A stretch of DNA of 64,000 nucleotides, taken from contig JAEWCQ010000006.1 of the NCBI GenBank assembly GCA_023390555.1, positions 62,001-126,000 of the forward strand, given 5' to 3'. Origin of the DNA: Bacillota bacterium. Lineage in GTDB: Bacteria; Bacillota; Clostridia; Lachnospirales; Lachnospiraceae. The notes under the pieces are model-generated. The model had not been told where the DNA came from. It searched no databases and saw only the letters and a program-made list of their open reading frames with translations. Numbering within the stretch: position 1 is the stretch's first letter; each line of letters begins with the position of its first letter. Below, one piece after another: positions 8,047-16,613 of this stretch. The position numbers and the translations under genes are program-made.

Positions 8047-8861
8047 CAGCCTCCATTTACGGTAATCACTTTTTGGGAAACCAGCCAGAATGCACGGCTG
8101 AGCAGAATCATAAAAATTGCCCACAGCAGCTGCTTTAGCAGCATCTGCTGTATATCCATTCCGGTCAGTGAATCATCAATCAATATCTGCAGCGGCGTAT
8201 TGTAAATTGCCTGAAAAGGCAGCCAGTTTACAAAGGTATGTATCTTTTCCGGAAAAAAAGCAAGCGGGATCGTTGCACCGGAAAGAAATGCCACAATGAC
8301 TTCTTTCATAATATTGACACCCCAGACAGACTGTGTATAAAAACAGATGACTCCCACAAAAAAATCCACGCTGAAATTAATTGCCACTGAAAGAATGACG
8401 CTTCCCACAAAAAACAAAAGATTCATCCCCAATGCAAACCCGCCTTTTGTTACCAGATATACCACAAGAAACGTAGGCAGAAATGTAAAGAAAAAGGAAA
8501 TCACATAGGCACCGGATGTAGAAAAGAACCAGAACAGCTGATAATCCATCGGTTTCAGCAGATCCAGCACAATTTGCCCGGTCTGAAAATCCCGTCCCAT
8601 CCCCCATACGATGTAACAATTCATGAAGGAAAAAAGCGCAGATGCCAGTACCAGATATACCATCGTATCCGAAAATGTCATCCCGTTTATAACATCTGCC
8701 GGACTGGATGCATAAATTGATTTCCACAGATAATAAATAATCAACAGATAAATCAGATTTCCAAATATGGTAACCAGTACACTCGCACGAAAAACAAGAC
8801 TGTCCAGCACACTTCCCCGTGTCAGTGCCAGAAACTTGCGAATGGAAAAAGAGTGATTCAT
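8046..8861 (-). CDS. ABC-2 type permease subunit
   Basis: 271 residues, six predicted membrane segments, related in layout to its neighbour; the two would make a heterodimeric channel. The ATG 8861 (MNHSFSIRKFLALTRGSVLD) has GAGGGAGG 9 bases upstream and begins one base after the stop of the ATPase gene, so translation is coupled. Family members export lipids, lantibiotics or drugs; nothing here fixes the substrate. Confidence 0.85.
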   Translation of the reverse strand: MNHSFSIRKFLALTRGSVLDSLVFRASVLVTIFGNLIYLLIIYYLWKSIYASSPADVINGMTFSDTMVYLVLASALFSFMNCYIVWGMGRDFQTGQIVLDLLKPMDYQLFWFFSTSGAYVISFFFTFLPTFLVVYLVTKGGFALGMNLLFFVGSVILSVAINFSVDFFVGVICFYTQSVWGVNIMKEVIVAFLSGATIPLAFFPEKIHTFVNWLPFQAIYNTPLQILIDDSLTGMDIQQMLLKQLLWAIFMILLSRAFWLVSQKVITVNGG

Positions 8862-8862
8862 A

Positions 8863-9897
8863 TCAGCGGATTCCTCCCTCATAGATCTTTTTTATGACAC
8901 TTTCCGTGGAAATTTCCTGTAACATCATATCTGCAATTTTCTTCTTTTCCTGCACAGCATTCAGCACCTGCATAACCGACACTTCTTCCTCATCCAGAAG
9001 CACATCAATCCACTGCTCCTGCAGGGAGATGTTCAGAGAGACTGCCCCCGGAAATGCTTCCTGCAGCCATCTTTGTACCAGGCGCAGATGCTCTTCTTTC
9101 TCCGGTTCCTCTCCCTTGTGAAAGGTCAGACGTACCGTCCGGTAGGCACCGAAAAAACTGTGCAGATTCTCGATGCTGTTATCATAAAGCACGGTTCCTT
9201 TATCAATAATCACAATCCGCCTGCACAGCGCATCCACATCCCCCATATCATGCGTTGTCAGAATTACCGTTGTCTCTCTTTCACGGTTCAGCTGCTTGAT
9301 CAGTTCCCGTATTTTACTTTTCATGGAAACGTCCAGGCCGATCGTCGGTTCGTCCAAAAATACAACTTCCGGATTATGCAGAAAAGCCGCCAGGATATCG
9401 CATAGTGTCCGCTGTCCAAGTGACATCTGGCGTACCGTCTTTCCATACAGTTCTCCGGCACCTACCAGTGCATCAAAATATTCCAGGTTATCCTGGAAAA
9501 CGCCTTCGTCAATGCGATAGATTTCTTTTAAAATACGAAACGATTCCCGCACCGGCAATGCCCACCACAATTGTGTTCTCTGCCCGAATACCACACCGAT
9601 TCTCTGCGCATTTTTGCTGCGATTTTGATAGGGAATCCTGCCATTTACCCGAATTACGCCCGAACTCGGTTCCAGCACCCCTGTCATCATCTTGATCGTT
9701 GTAGATTTTCCTGCTCCGTTCGGTCCAAGATACCCGACAATCTCTCCCGCCTTAATATCCATCGTAATATCATTTACCGCATTTATGATATGATATTCTC
9801 TGGAAAACAAATCCCGGACCGATCCTTTCAAGCCCTCACGGTGATCCACGATCTTAAATTCCTTTGACACATGTTCGATTCTTATGATCGATTCCAT
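8863..9897 (-). CDS. ABC-2 exporter ATPase
   Basis: 344 residues. Walker A GPNGAGKST, an unusual signature MSLGQRT in place of LSGGQ, Walker B VVFLDEPT followed by IGLD, and a switch His in TTHDMGD. The first 30 residues plus the VVFGQRTQLWW motif after Walker A are typical of ATPases paired with ABC2_membrane_6 permeases. A C-terminal ferredoxin-like region of about 90 residues follows, as in drug and lantibiotic exporters. Start ATG 9897 (MESIIRIEHVSK) has AGAGAGGT upstream; the longer start 9918 would put that site inside the gene. First gene of a three-gene unit running left. Confidence 0.88.
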   Translation of the reverse strand: MESIIRIEHVSKEFKIVDHREGLKGSVRDLFSREYHIINAVNDITMDIKAGEIVGYLGPNGAGKSTTIKMMTGVLEPSSGVIRVNGRIPYQNRSKNAQRIGVVFGQRTQLWWALPVRESFRILKEIYRIDEGVFQDNLEYFDALVGAGELYGKTVRQMSLGQRTLCDILAAFLHNPEVVFLDEPTIGLDVSMKSKIRELIKQLNRERETTVILTTHDMGDVDALCRRIVIIDKGTVLYDNSIENLHSFFGAYRTVRLTFHKGEEPEKEEHLRLVQRWLQEAFPGAVSLNISLQEQWIDVLLDEEEVSVMQVLNAVQEKKKIADMMLQEISTESVIKKIYEGGIR

Positions 9898-10099
9898 TCC
9901 AAATACCTCTCTTGTCATACCAAACTTGTTTTATCCCCGCTTTATCGTCTGCCTAACTGATTTTTACCGCATGATTCAAATGTATTACCATTATAATTCG
10001 ATTTTTCACTACCAATATTAAGTGACTCAATCTGATATTATTAGCCCTTTTTTTTCACCAAGGTGTCTTTTTTTTATTTTTGCAATCCGTGGGACATCT

Positions 10100-10287
10100 A
10101 TAGAACAAAAGTGTACTTCGAACATTCTCGCATTCTACCACTTAGAAAGTGCAACTATTGTTCTGCGCGCAGACAACCAAAGAAGTGGATGTGCCACCTC
10201 GAATAATATGGTTTAGCTGTGCATCTAAATTTTATTCTATAGGAGAATCATAACTTTCGCACATTAATGCAACAAATTCTTTCCTAT
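10100..10287. repeat. Dispersed repeat, copy A
   Basis: About 188 bases that match, on the opposite strand, the sequence at 60145-60296. The best block is CTATAGAATAAAATTTAGAT (20 of 20, around 10224-10243). Flanking blocks are alignable at roughly 70-80% by eye, ending in an AGAACAAAAG...CTATTGTTCT inverted repeat. In both copies the element starts right after a terminator hairpin and T-run (here the one at 10301). Copy A carries about 45 extra bases (10170-10214) copied from the Nudix gene. The family of this element is unknown to me; it fills most of the 500-base gap between the ABC operon and the Nudix gene. I see no other gene in 9898-10405. Confidence 0.7.
10170..10214. repeat. 45-base partial duplication of Nudix coding sequence
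   Basis: 41 of 45 bases equal 10519-10563, inside the Nudix gene, in the same orientation. The four differences are scattered and not only at A. It lies inside the dispersed repeat and is missing from the other copy at 60145-60296. Confidence 0.85.
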
Positions 10288-10300
10288 AAAACAACAAAAA

Positions 10301-10328
10301 ATACCCCGGATCAAACGATCCGGGGTAT
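10301..10328 (-). terminator. Intrinsic terminator of Nudix gene
   Basis: 12-bp perfect stem ATACCCCGGATC / GATCCGGGGTAT, 4-base loop, with TTTTTT following on the minus strand. It lies 78 bases after the Nudix stop. Confidence 0.9.
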
Positions 10329-10405
10329 CTCTGTAACTCAAAGCTAAAGAACTGAAAAAACCAGAGGCAGAAACAGCATCATGGGCTGCAATCTGTTTTT
10401 TTGTC

Positions 10406-10831
10406 TTAAAGCAGTCGTGTGCTTTGCTCTCCTGCCCCATAGATTTTTACCTGTTCCAACATATGTCCGATATTTCCCTCACCTGCAAATCTGCTGGAAT
10501 CGAAATAATCTTCATCCACAGATAACCAAAGAAGCGGATGTGCCTCCTCGAATAATATGGCTTCTTCTTTTAACTGTCCCACGTAGACCTCTACCCTGCA
10601 GTCCTGATTATAATAGGTAAAATCCATCATGTGGCTGAGCTGAATTTTATCCGCACCGATCCCCGTCTCTTCTTCCAACTCCCGATAGGCCGCTTCAAAT
10701 CCGCTTTCACCCTGTTCAATTTTTCCGCCCACAAGATTGTACAATCCCTTGTACGGATCTTTTGTTCTCTTACAAAAAAGCAGTTCCTTCTCATCCTGAC
10801 TAAATACCATAATACAGTTATATCCTTGCAT
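10406..10831 (-). CDS. Nudix hydrolase (MutT-like)
   Basis: 141 residues. The Nudix box G(5x)E(7x)REUxEExGI is present as GGKIEQGESGFEAAYRELEEE followed by TGI, at about 35-58. These enzymes hydrolyse nucleoside diphosphate derivatives, often oxidised dNTPs; the N-terminal YNCIMVFSQDEKELLFCKRTKDPYKG is like 8-oxo-dGTP-type members. Start ATG 10831 (MQGYN) has GGAGGG 5 bases upstream. The frame stays open for 71 more codons upstream, but that part has no Nudix similarity and no better start, so I leave it out. The region 10832-11111 otherwise shows no gene. Part of its coding sequence is duplicated at 10170-10214. Confidence 0.88.
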   Translation of the reverse strand: MQGYNCIMVFSQDEKELLFCKRTKDPYKGLYNLVGGKIEQGESGFEAAYRELEEETGIGADKIQLSHMMDFTYYNQDCRVEVYVGQLKEEAILFEEAHPLLWLSVDEDYFDSSRFAGEGNIGHMLEQVKIYGAGEQSTRLL

Positions 10832-11111
10832 ATGCCCTCCGCTTATGTACTTCATACTTATATTTTCTGTGATATTCCGTTTCTTCCATTTCAATCTTTC
10901 TATTAAGATAGCATAAATTGACTCTTCTTTCCAGTGAAAGCAGCTGTGAACATAATCAGATGACAGTGTGCAGCCATTCTTACTATGTTCCATAATGTTA
11001 TATCTGCCAAAGACGTTTAAAATATGTTGCTTTATTTCATACATGTAAAATTAAAAAGCAAAATACAAAAACCTGTAAAATAGCAAACTACAGAAAACTA
11101 CAAAAAAGATA

Positions 11112-11142
11112 TTGACTCTGACACAGTGTCATAGTGTAACAT
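11112..11142 (+). promoter_or_regulatory. MerR-type promoter with 19-base spacer
   Basis: -35 TTGACT (11112-11117), 19-base spacer, -10 TAACAT (11137-11142). The spacer contains the palindrome TGACAC-A-GTGTCA (11119-11131). The over-long spacer with a central dyad is the hallmark of MerR-family activation by DNA distortion. Confidence 0.85.
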
Positions 11143-11171
11143 GAACTCAGGTGAACAGGAGGTGAATCGAA

Positions 11172-12047
11172 ATGAGAACGATTAAGCAGGTTTCGGATTT
11201 AACGGGTATCAGTATTCGTATGTTGCATTATTACGACAAAATTGGACTGCTGAAACCGGCTGCCATTTCAGAAGCAGGCTACCGGTTGTATGATGAGGAA
11301 TCTCTTGAAACTTTACAGCAAATCCTCTTTTTTAAAGAATTGGACGTTTCGCTGAAAACAGTGAAAAGAATATTGGAAGCTCCGCAGTATGACAAAATGC
11401 AGGCACTCCGGGAACAAAAAAAGATGCTTTCTCTGAAAAGAGATCGAGTCAATGAATTGATTGCACTGATTGACCAAAAATTGAAAGGCGGTAATACCAT
11501 GAGTTTTAAAGAATTTGATATGAGTGAATATTTTCATGCGCTGGAAATATTTAAACAGGAGCATACGGACGAAGTCATCCGGTATTTTGAAAGTGTGGAA
11601 GAATTTGATAAAAAGCTTGCCCATATGAAAACAAACGAGTTTGAGATCGCAAAGATGGCAATAAAGGAATATGGAACAATTGAGAAATATACGGAAGCCA
11701 TGAAACACAACGTCAATCATCTTCCGTCGATTATGGAAGGGGCCCAGACAATCCAAAGCAATATACAACATTATCAGTCACAGATTCATCAACTGACCCT
11801 GCGTCTGACATCTGATCTGAGGAAAGATCCATTTTCAGCAGAAGTGCAGGCAGTTGTAAACGAAATGGACGAAATGGTGCGGGAACACTATAAAATTCTT
11901 AGTATGGAAATGGGCGAAAATTACTGGGGCATGCTGGCTGACCTGTATTTAACGCAACCCGAATACACGAAAATAAATGATAAAAAGTACGGCAAAGGTG
12001 CGACAAAATTCATGGGGCAGGCTCTTAAATTTTACAATGAGAATTGA
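11172..12047 (+). CDS. MerR-family regulator with TipAS-like effector domain
   Basis: 291 residues. The winged helix MRTIKQVSDLTGISIRMLHYYDKIGLLKP spans about 1-30 (split here: MRTIKQVSDLTGIS, then IRMLHYYDKIGLLKP), followed by the coiled-coil dimer helix at about 75-115. The C-terminal part (about 120-290) is all-helical with the WGMLADLYLTQPEYTKIND pattern of the TipAS/antibiotic-binding domain, which senses thiopeptides and other drugs in this family. The start ATG lies behind AGGAGGTG. It is autoregulated through the 19-base-spacer promoter. No target gene follows on the same strand, so it may control only itself or the divergent Nudix gene. Confidence 0.87.
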   Translation: MRTIKQVSDLTGISIRMLHYYDKIGLLKPAAISEAGYRLYDEESLETLQQILFFKELDVSLKTVKRILEAPQYDKMQALREQKKMLSLKRDRVNELIALIDQKLKGGNTMSFKEFDMSEYFHALEIFKQEHTDEVIRYFESVEEFDKKLAHMKTNEFEIAKMAIKEYGTIEKYTEAMKHNVNHLPSIMEGAQTIQSNIQHYQSQIHQLTLRLTSDLRKDPFSAEVQAVVNEMDEMVREHYKILSMEMGENYWGMLADLYLTQPEYTKINDKKYGKGATKFMGQALKFYNEN

Positions 12048-12075
12048 AAGCACCCCTTCTTTGAATAACAATCCT

Positions 12076-12477
12076 TCAGTCCATTTTCTTATATGTACTT
12101 TTGACTCCTTTTTCATCCAGAATGGCATTGGTCACGGTAACGATAGAAATTAAATTATTTTTTTCATCGCGCATTTTTATACTCCAGACATGATTTCGAT
12201 GTCCATCATGCAGCAATTCCCCCTCTGCGGAGAGATATCCCTCTGCCTTCATGGAACGGACATGATTTGCCGTGACCGACATTCCAACCGCATGATACAT
12301 GCCTTTCCCTAACAGATTGGAGGCATGTCCGGCAGTAATTTCTGCGAATGCAAGCGTCGCACCTCCATTTAAAAAACCATATGGCTGCTCATGGAATCTG
12401 CCCAGCTTCATAGCCGCATGATACTGATGACCGTTTACCTGAAATCGCTCTATTTGCAGTGCTTCGATCAGATTCAT
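12076..12477 (-). CDS. menI: Hotdog thioesterase, probable DHNA-CoA thioesterase
   Basis: 133 residues, the usual length of PaaI/MenI hotdog thioesterases. It has the helix motif GFLNGGATLAFAEITAG (about 34-50) with the catalytic acidic residue of the hotdog helix, and ends NAILDEKG. It would release CoA from 1,4-dihydroxy-2-naphthoyl-CoA, the step after MenB. The placement as last gene of the men operon, one base after the menC stop, supports this role over a general thioesterase. RBS GGAGGG lies upstream inside menC. Confidence 0.85.
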   Translation of the reverse strand: MNLIEALQIERFQVNGHQYHAAMKLGRFHEQPYGFLNGGATLAFAEITAGHASNLLGKGMYHAVGMSVTANHVRSMKAEGYLSAEGELLHDGHRNHVWSIKMRDEKNNLISIVTVTNAILDEKGVKSTYKKMD

Positions 12478-12478
12478 T

Positions 12479-13585
12479 CTACCCCTCCATCTTCCATACG
12501 TGTACTGTCTTTTGGCTTAAGATATTCTCATCCACAACGACCCCCAGACCAGGCCTCTGCGGAAATTTCATTCTACCGTTTGTGAATGAAATTTCCGGGC
12601 GAATCAGATCTGTTTCAAAATATCTTCGGGAGTCTGAAAGATCTCCTGCCATATACGTATCTGTCAAACCGGCGAGCTGCACGTGCAGCATTTTTGAAAT
12701 ACCGCTTTCTACCATACTGCCGATCCAGTATCGGATGCGGTTCTTCCTGCAGTATGCAACCATCTGTTTTACATAAAACAGACCTCCACTTTTTCCGACC
12801 TTCAGATTCAGCACCTGAAATGCATGGCAGGAAACAGCTCGTTCCAACTGACTGAAATTTTGAATGCTTTCGTCCAGACAAATCGGTGTTTGAATCGAAA
12901 ACTGCATATTTCGGCACTCTTCCACTTCCGAAAACTGAAACGGTTCTTCCATACACAGCAGGTTCAGGCCGTCAAATCGTTTCACCGCTCTTAGCTGTGC
13001 AATCGAATAACTGCGGTTCGCATCTACTGCAAACTGCAGCCTGGGAAACTGCTCAACCGCCTTTTTTACACGTTCATACCCGTCTTCCGGCTTTATTTTG
13101 ATTTTAAATCTCCGGCAGCCCAAAAGCTCATATTCTCTGATTTTTTCCAGCAGTTCACCGGCCGGAATATCACCGATTACAATTCCCATCTCGATATCAC
13201 TTCTCAGTTTTTCCCCGAAGACAGATGCGACAATACTCTGATTTTGTTTCTTAGTGTAGAGATCAAACAGGGCCATTTCCAGACCCGATGCGGCCATCGG
13301 AAACTGCTGTCCGATTCTGGAATGAAGTTCAAACGGATGACTGATCTCCTTTCCCAGAATGGCAGGAACATATTCTTCCCGCAGGATCTGTAACGACGCG
13401 TACAGGGTTTCCTGTGTATAAAACGGAGTGGAAAACGATACGGTCTCACCAAATCCGACATTGCCGTCACAATCTGTTACTTTCAAAATCAGTGTCTCTC
13501 TGTGATTGAGCACCGCAGCAGCAGTATGGAACGTAAATTTCAGCGGAAGGTCCACCTGATAAATCGTGACATTTTGTATTTTCAT
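12479..13585 (-). CDS. menC: o-Succinylbenzoate synthase
   Basis: 368 residues, enolase superfamily. Catalytic pattern visible: KIKIKP (Lys pair on beta 2), metal ligands in AVDANRS, CMEEPF and CLDES, and the second Lys in LNLKVGKSGG. It dehydrates SHCHC to o-succinylbenzoate. Start ATG 13585 overlaps the menE stop as ATGA; a longer frame reaching 13759 lies wholly within menE and is rejected. Confidence 0.92.
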   Translation of the reverse strand: MKIQNVTIYQVDLPLKFTFHTAAAVLNHRETLILKVTDCDGNVGFGETVSFSTPFYTQETLYASLQILREEYVPAILGKEISHPFELHSRIGQQFPMAASGLEMALFDLYTKKQNQSIVASVFGEKLRSDIEMGIVIGDIPAGELLEKIREYELLGCRRFKIKIKPEDGYERVKKAVEQFPRLQFAVDANRSYSIAQLRAVKRFDGLNLLCMEEPFQFSEVEECRNMQFSIQTPICLDESIQNFSQLERAVSCHAFQVLNLKVGKSGGLFYVKQMVAYCRKNRIRYWIGSMVESGISKMLHVQLAGLTDTYMAGDLSDSRRYFETDLIRPEISFTNGRMKFPQRPGLGVVVDENILSQKTVHVWKMEG

Positions 13586-14925
13586 CGTTCCTCCCGCAGA
13601 AGATTTCTTACGATTTTTCCCGATGCATTTTTCGGCAGACCCTCCCGGAAAAAAATTTGCTTTGGAATCTTGTATTTCGCCAGCCGCTTTTCCATATAGG
13701 TTTTTAATGCTTCTTCCCGCAGTTCTGACACCACATAAAGCACCGGAACCTGCCCCCACTTACTGTCTTCTATTGCCGTCACCGCACATTCAGTGACACC
13801 CGGCAGCTGATACAGCAGATCTTCGATTTCCTTTGGATAAATATTCTCTCCGCCTGAGATAATCAGATCTTCCCTCCGATTGAGTACATATAGAAAGCCT
13901 TCCGCATCCAGATAACCGATGTCGCCGGTATGGAAAAAACCGGTAACCGGCTCCATTGTCAGGTATCCGTCCATCAGCATGGGACTCTTAATCCAGATCT
14001 CACCAATTCCATCTCTTCCGGGATTTCGAATTTCAATCTTCACGCCGGGCAGGGGTCTCCCGACCGAATCTTTCTTTTGTGGATATTCTAAAACGGAAAA
14101 GGTCGTACTCTGGCTCGTGGTCTCTGTCATCCCGTAGGTCTTATAAAGCGGCAGCTTTTTTTCCCTGCACTGTTCCACCAGCTTTCCGGGAATGAAATCT
14201 CCGCCCAATAAAATGACTCTCAAATGATGTTTTGGCATATCAAGCACCAGTTCGGTCAGAACCGTCGGAACGAGTGATATCATATTGATACTCCCGGTGC
14301 TGATCAGATCGCATACCGTTTCTTTTTCGTATTTTTCCAGAATGGTCACTCCTGTTCCATTAAACAGGCTTCGAAACAGCACAGACAGTCCGCTGATATG
14401 AAACAGCGGCAATACGGCCAGCCAGTTGTCCTCTTCCCTGACACCCAGCACCTCTGCAGACGCCCGTACATGCGCCTGCAGCTGCTTCCAGCGAATCGGA
14501 ACCGATTTACAGTGCCCCGTCGTCGCGCTTGTATTTAAAATAACTGCAATTTGCTCCCCGCAGATTTCCCAGTCGTAAGCGGCCTGTTTTCCAGAGACCT
14601 GTTGCACTTCTTCAAAGGAACAGTATTCCTTCCCCGATGAAAAAATCTGCCGAATTCCCAGATTCTTTGTCTGCCGGCGGATTTCCTGTGCGGTCAGACG
14701 CTTGTTGAGCAGAAATACTTCCTTTTTCAACAGCAGCAAGGCATACAGAAACACGGCCATTTCTGGAGAATTTTCCGACAACAGCGCCACCCGTTTTTCT
14801 TCTTTTACAATCTGATCCAGTTTACCGGCCAGCCCGGTCACCTTTTTGCATACCTCCCGGTATGTCCACTCGTTGATACACTGCCGATCCGGATTTCGTT
14901 CGGCATGATCTTTTAACCATTTCAT
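13582..14925 (-). CDS. menE: o-Succinylbenzoate-CoA ligase
   Basis: 447 residues, ANL adenylating enzyme. The AMP-binding P-loop is altered to NTSATTGHCKSVPI where TSGTTGxPK is usual; YGMTETTS, the FHTGDIG hinge motif and the GENIYP segment are normal, and the final catalytic Lys is in ASGKIVRN. It activates o-succinylbenzoate with ATP and CoA. The P-loop Gly-to-Ala change is unusual but the other motifs argue for a working enzyme. It follows menB after 15 bases and overlaps menC by 4. Confidence 0.92.
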   Translation of the reverse strand: MKWLKDHAERNPDRQCINEWTYREVCKKVTGLAGKLDQIVKEEKRVALLSENSPEMAVFLYALLLLKKEVFLLNKRLTAQEIRRQTKNLGIRQIFSSGKEYCSFEEVQQVSGKQAAYDWEICGEQIAVILNTSATTGHCKSVPIRWKQLQAHVRASAEVLGVREEDNWLAVLPLFHISGLSVLFRSLFNGTGVTILEKYEKETVCDLISTGSINMISLVPTVLTELVLDMPKHHLRVILLGGDFIPGKLVEQCREKKLPLYKTYGMTETTSQSTTFSVLEYPQKKDSVGRPLPGVKIEIRNPGRDGIGEIWIKSPMLMDGYLTMEPVTGFFHTGDIGYLDAEGFLYVLNRREDLIISGGENIYPKEIEDLLYQLPGVTECAVTAIEDSKWGQVPVLYVVSELREEALKTYMEKRLAKYKIPKQIFFREGLPKNASGKIVRNLLREER

Positions 14926-14940
14926 AGCATCCGGTCCCCC

Positions 14941-15780
14941 TTATGGGAATTTGGGATAAGCTTGAAAATCCGGATTTCTCTTTTCGCGGAAAGCATCCCT
15001 GCCCTCCTTTGCTTCGTCGGTCGTATAATAGAGCAGTGTTGCATCTCCGGCAAACTGCTGCAATCCGGCGAGTCCATCCGTATCTGCATTCAATGCAGCC
15101 TTCAAAAACCGCAGTGCCATCGGAGAATGCTGCAGAATTTCCTCTGCCCACCTCACGGTTTCCTCCTCCAGCTGCTCAAACGGAACTACGGCATTCACCA
15201 AGCCCATTTCCAAAGCCTCCTGTGCGGTATACTGACGGCAGAGGTACCAGATTTCTCTTGCTTTTTTATGTCCCACAAGTCTGGCCAGATACCCCGCACC
15301 ATATCCCGCATCAAACGATCCCACTCTTGGTCCGGTCTGTCCGAATTTTGCGTTTTGGGAAGCAATGGTCAGGTCACACACGATATGCAGGACATGGCCG
15401 CCGCCGATTGCATATCCATTTACCATCGCGATGACCGGTTTAGGGATGATGCGGATCAGGCGCTGTAAATCGAGAACATTGAGTCTCGGGATGTGATCTT
15501 CCCCCACATAGCCGCCATTTCCGCGCACCTTCTGATCTCCGCCGGAGCAAAACGCCTCCTTTGACTCGCCCTGTCCATGATTGGCTCCGGTGAGAACAAT
15601 GACGCCAACCTGTGCATCCTCTCTTGCGGCCGTAAAGGCATCGATCAGCTCCATCACGGTTTTCGGCCGGAATGCATTCCTCACTTCCGGACGGTTGATT
15701 GTAATCTTTGCGATTCCGTGATACGTCTCATAACGGATATCTTCATAAGTTCCTGCTGCCTGCCAATGAAATTTGTTCAT
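14941..15780 (-). CDS. menB: 1,4-Dihydroxy-2-naphthoyl-CoA synthase
   Basis: 279 residues, crotonase fold. The MenB signature is present: SGGDQKVRG (oxyanion part and the C-terminal half of the A-loop), NGYAIGGGHVLH, and the GSFDAGYGAGYLAR stretch with the catalytic Tyr/Asp of MenB. It ends NPDFQAYPKFP, the usual MenB terminus. It closes the second ring from o-succinylbenzoyl-CoA. ATGA overlap with menH and RBS AAGGAG fix the start. Confidence 0.96.
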   Translation of the reverse strand: MNKFHWQAAGTYEDIRYETYHGIAKITINRPEVRNAFRPKTVMELIDAFTAAREDAQVGVIVLTGANHGQGESKEAFCSGGDQKVRGNGGYVGEDHIPRLNVLDLQRLIRIIPKPVIAMVNGYAIGGGHVLHIVCDLTIASQNAKFGQTGPRVGSFDAGYGAGYLARLVGHKKAREIWYLCRQYTAQEALEMGLVNAVVPFEQLEEETVRWAEEILQHSPMALRFLKAALNADTDGLAGLQQFAGDATLLYYTTDEAKEGRDAFREKRNPDFQAYPKFP

Positions 15781-16613
15781 AGCGGATTCTCCTTTTCTAA
15801 AAATGTACGGACTGTTGTTTGAAATTCTCTGCTCTTTTCCAGATGGACGTTGTGCCCGGCCTCCGGAATTATTTCCAATGTTGTGTTTTCATGCTTCTCC
15901 AGAAATCTGCTGCCCTCCAGGACATACTTTTTATCCAGTTCTCCTGCCACATATAGCAGCGGGACAGACAGTCCGGATAGCTTCTCTCCCAGATAGGGAA
16001 AGGTCCCCTGACCAATTTCGAATAATGTATTTGCCAATGCCCATGCCGAGTTTTGCACTCTTCGCTGTCTGATCTGTGCACGCAGATCTTTTGACAGAGA
16101 TTTCTGTGTGGCAAAGATCTCCAGGTCTGACCAGTACTCTGCAAACCATTCCATTCCGTTGCAAAGGATCTGCTCCACCAGCCTGCGGTCACTTTGAACG
16201 CGTGCTGTCCGTGCTTTTTTATCCGGAATGCCCAAAGAGGAACTCTCCAGAATGAATGCTTTGACCTCCCTCGGGTACTGCAGTGTGTATGACAGCGCAA
16301 GCCTCCCTCCCATTGAATAGCCCAGCAGACTGTATTCTGTATCAACGAGCCTGTGAATCAGCTCATGAAGATGCCGGATCAGAACCTCCGGTCTGTAACT
16401 GTTTCTGTCTTCCGGCCGGTCAGTCTTTCCATGTCCGATCAAGTCAATTTTATACAGGCGGTATCCGTTTAGATTCAGCGTATTCCAGGTGGTATGATCT
16501 TCCGAAAAACCGTGCAGGCAAAACAGCGGACGTCCCTCTCCCGAACATTCTATGTAATACCGGATACCTTCCATTTCCACATATTGCTTTTTACGGAGTG
16601 GTGTATTTTTCAT
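15777..16613 (-). CDS. menH: SHCHC synthase, alpha/beta hydrolase
   Basis: 278 residues. HGFSEDHTTW near the N-terminus, nucleophile elbow GYSMGG, and a late GHNVHLE with the catalytic His, as in MenH. It eliminates pyruvate from the MenD product to give SHCHC. I take ATG 16613 (MKNTPLRKKQ); a TTG three codons upstream (16622) is also possible, being nearer to the GGAGAGGAG site. It overlaps the end of menD. General hydrolase is the alternative, but the position inside the men operon decides it. Confidence 0.9.
   Translation of the reverse strand: MKNTPLRKKQYVEMEGIRYYIECSGEGRPLFCLHGFSEDHTTWNTLNLNGYRLYKIDLIGHGKTDRPEDRNSYRPEVLIRHLHELIHRLVDTEYSLLGYSMGGRLALSYTLQYPREVKAFILESSSLGIPDKKARTARVQSDRRLVEQILCNGMEWFAEYWSDLEIFATQKSLSKDLRAQIRQRRVQNSAWALANTLFEIGQGTFPYLGEKLSGLSVPLLYVAGELDKKYVLEGSRFLEKHENTTLEIIPEAGHNVHLEKSREFQTTVRTFLEKENPL

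Noticed and set aside
10100..10300. Group IIC intron inserted after a terminator
   Set aside because: The position after a hairpin fits, but I find no domain V sequence and no intron-encoded protein in either copy.
10170..10563. Template/variable pair of a diversity-generating retroelement
   Set aside because: The four differences between the two 45-base copies are C/T, T/C, A/T and T/C, not only at adenines, and no reverse transcriptase is present.
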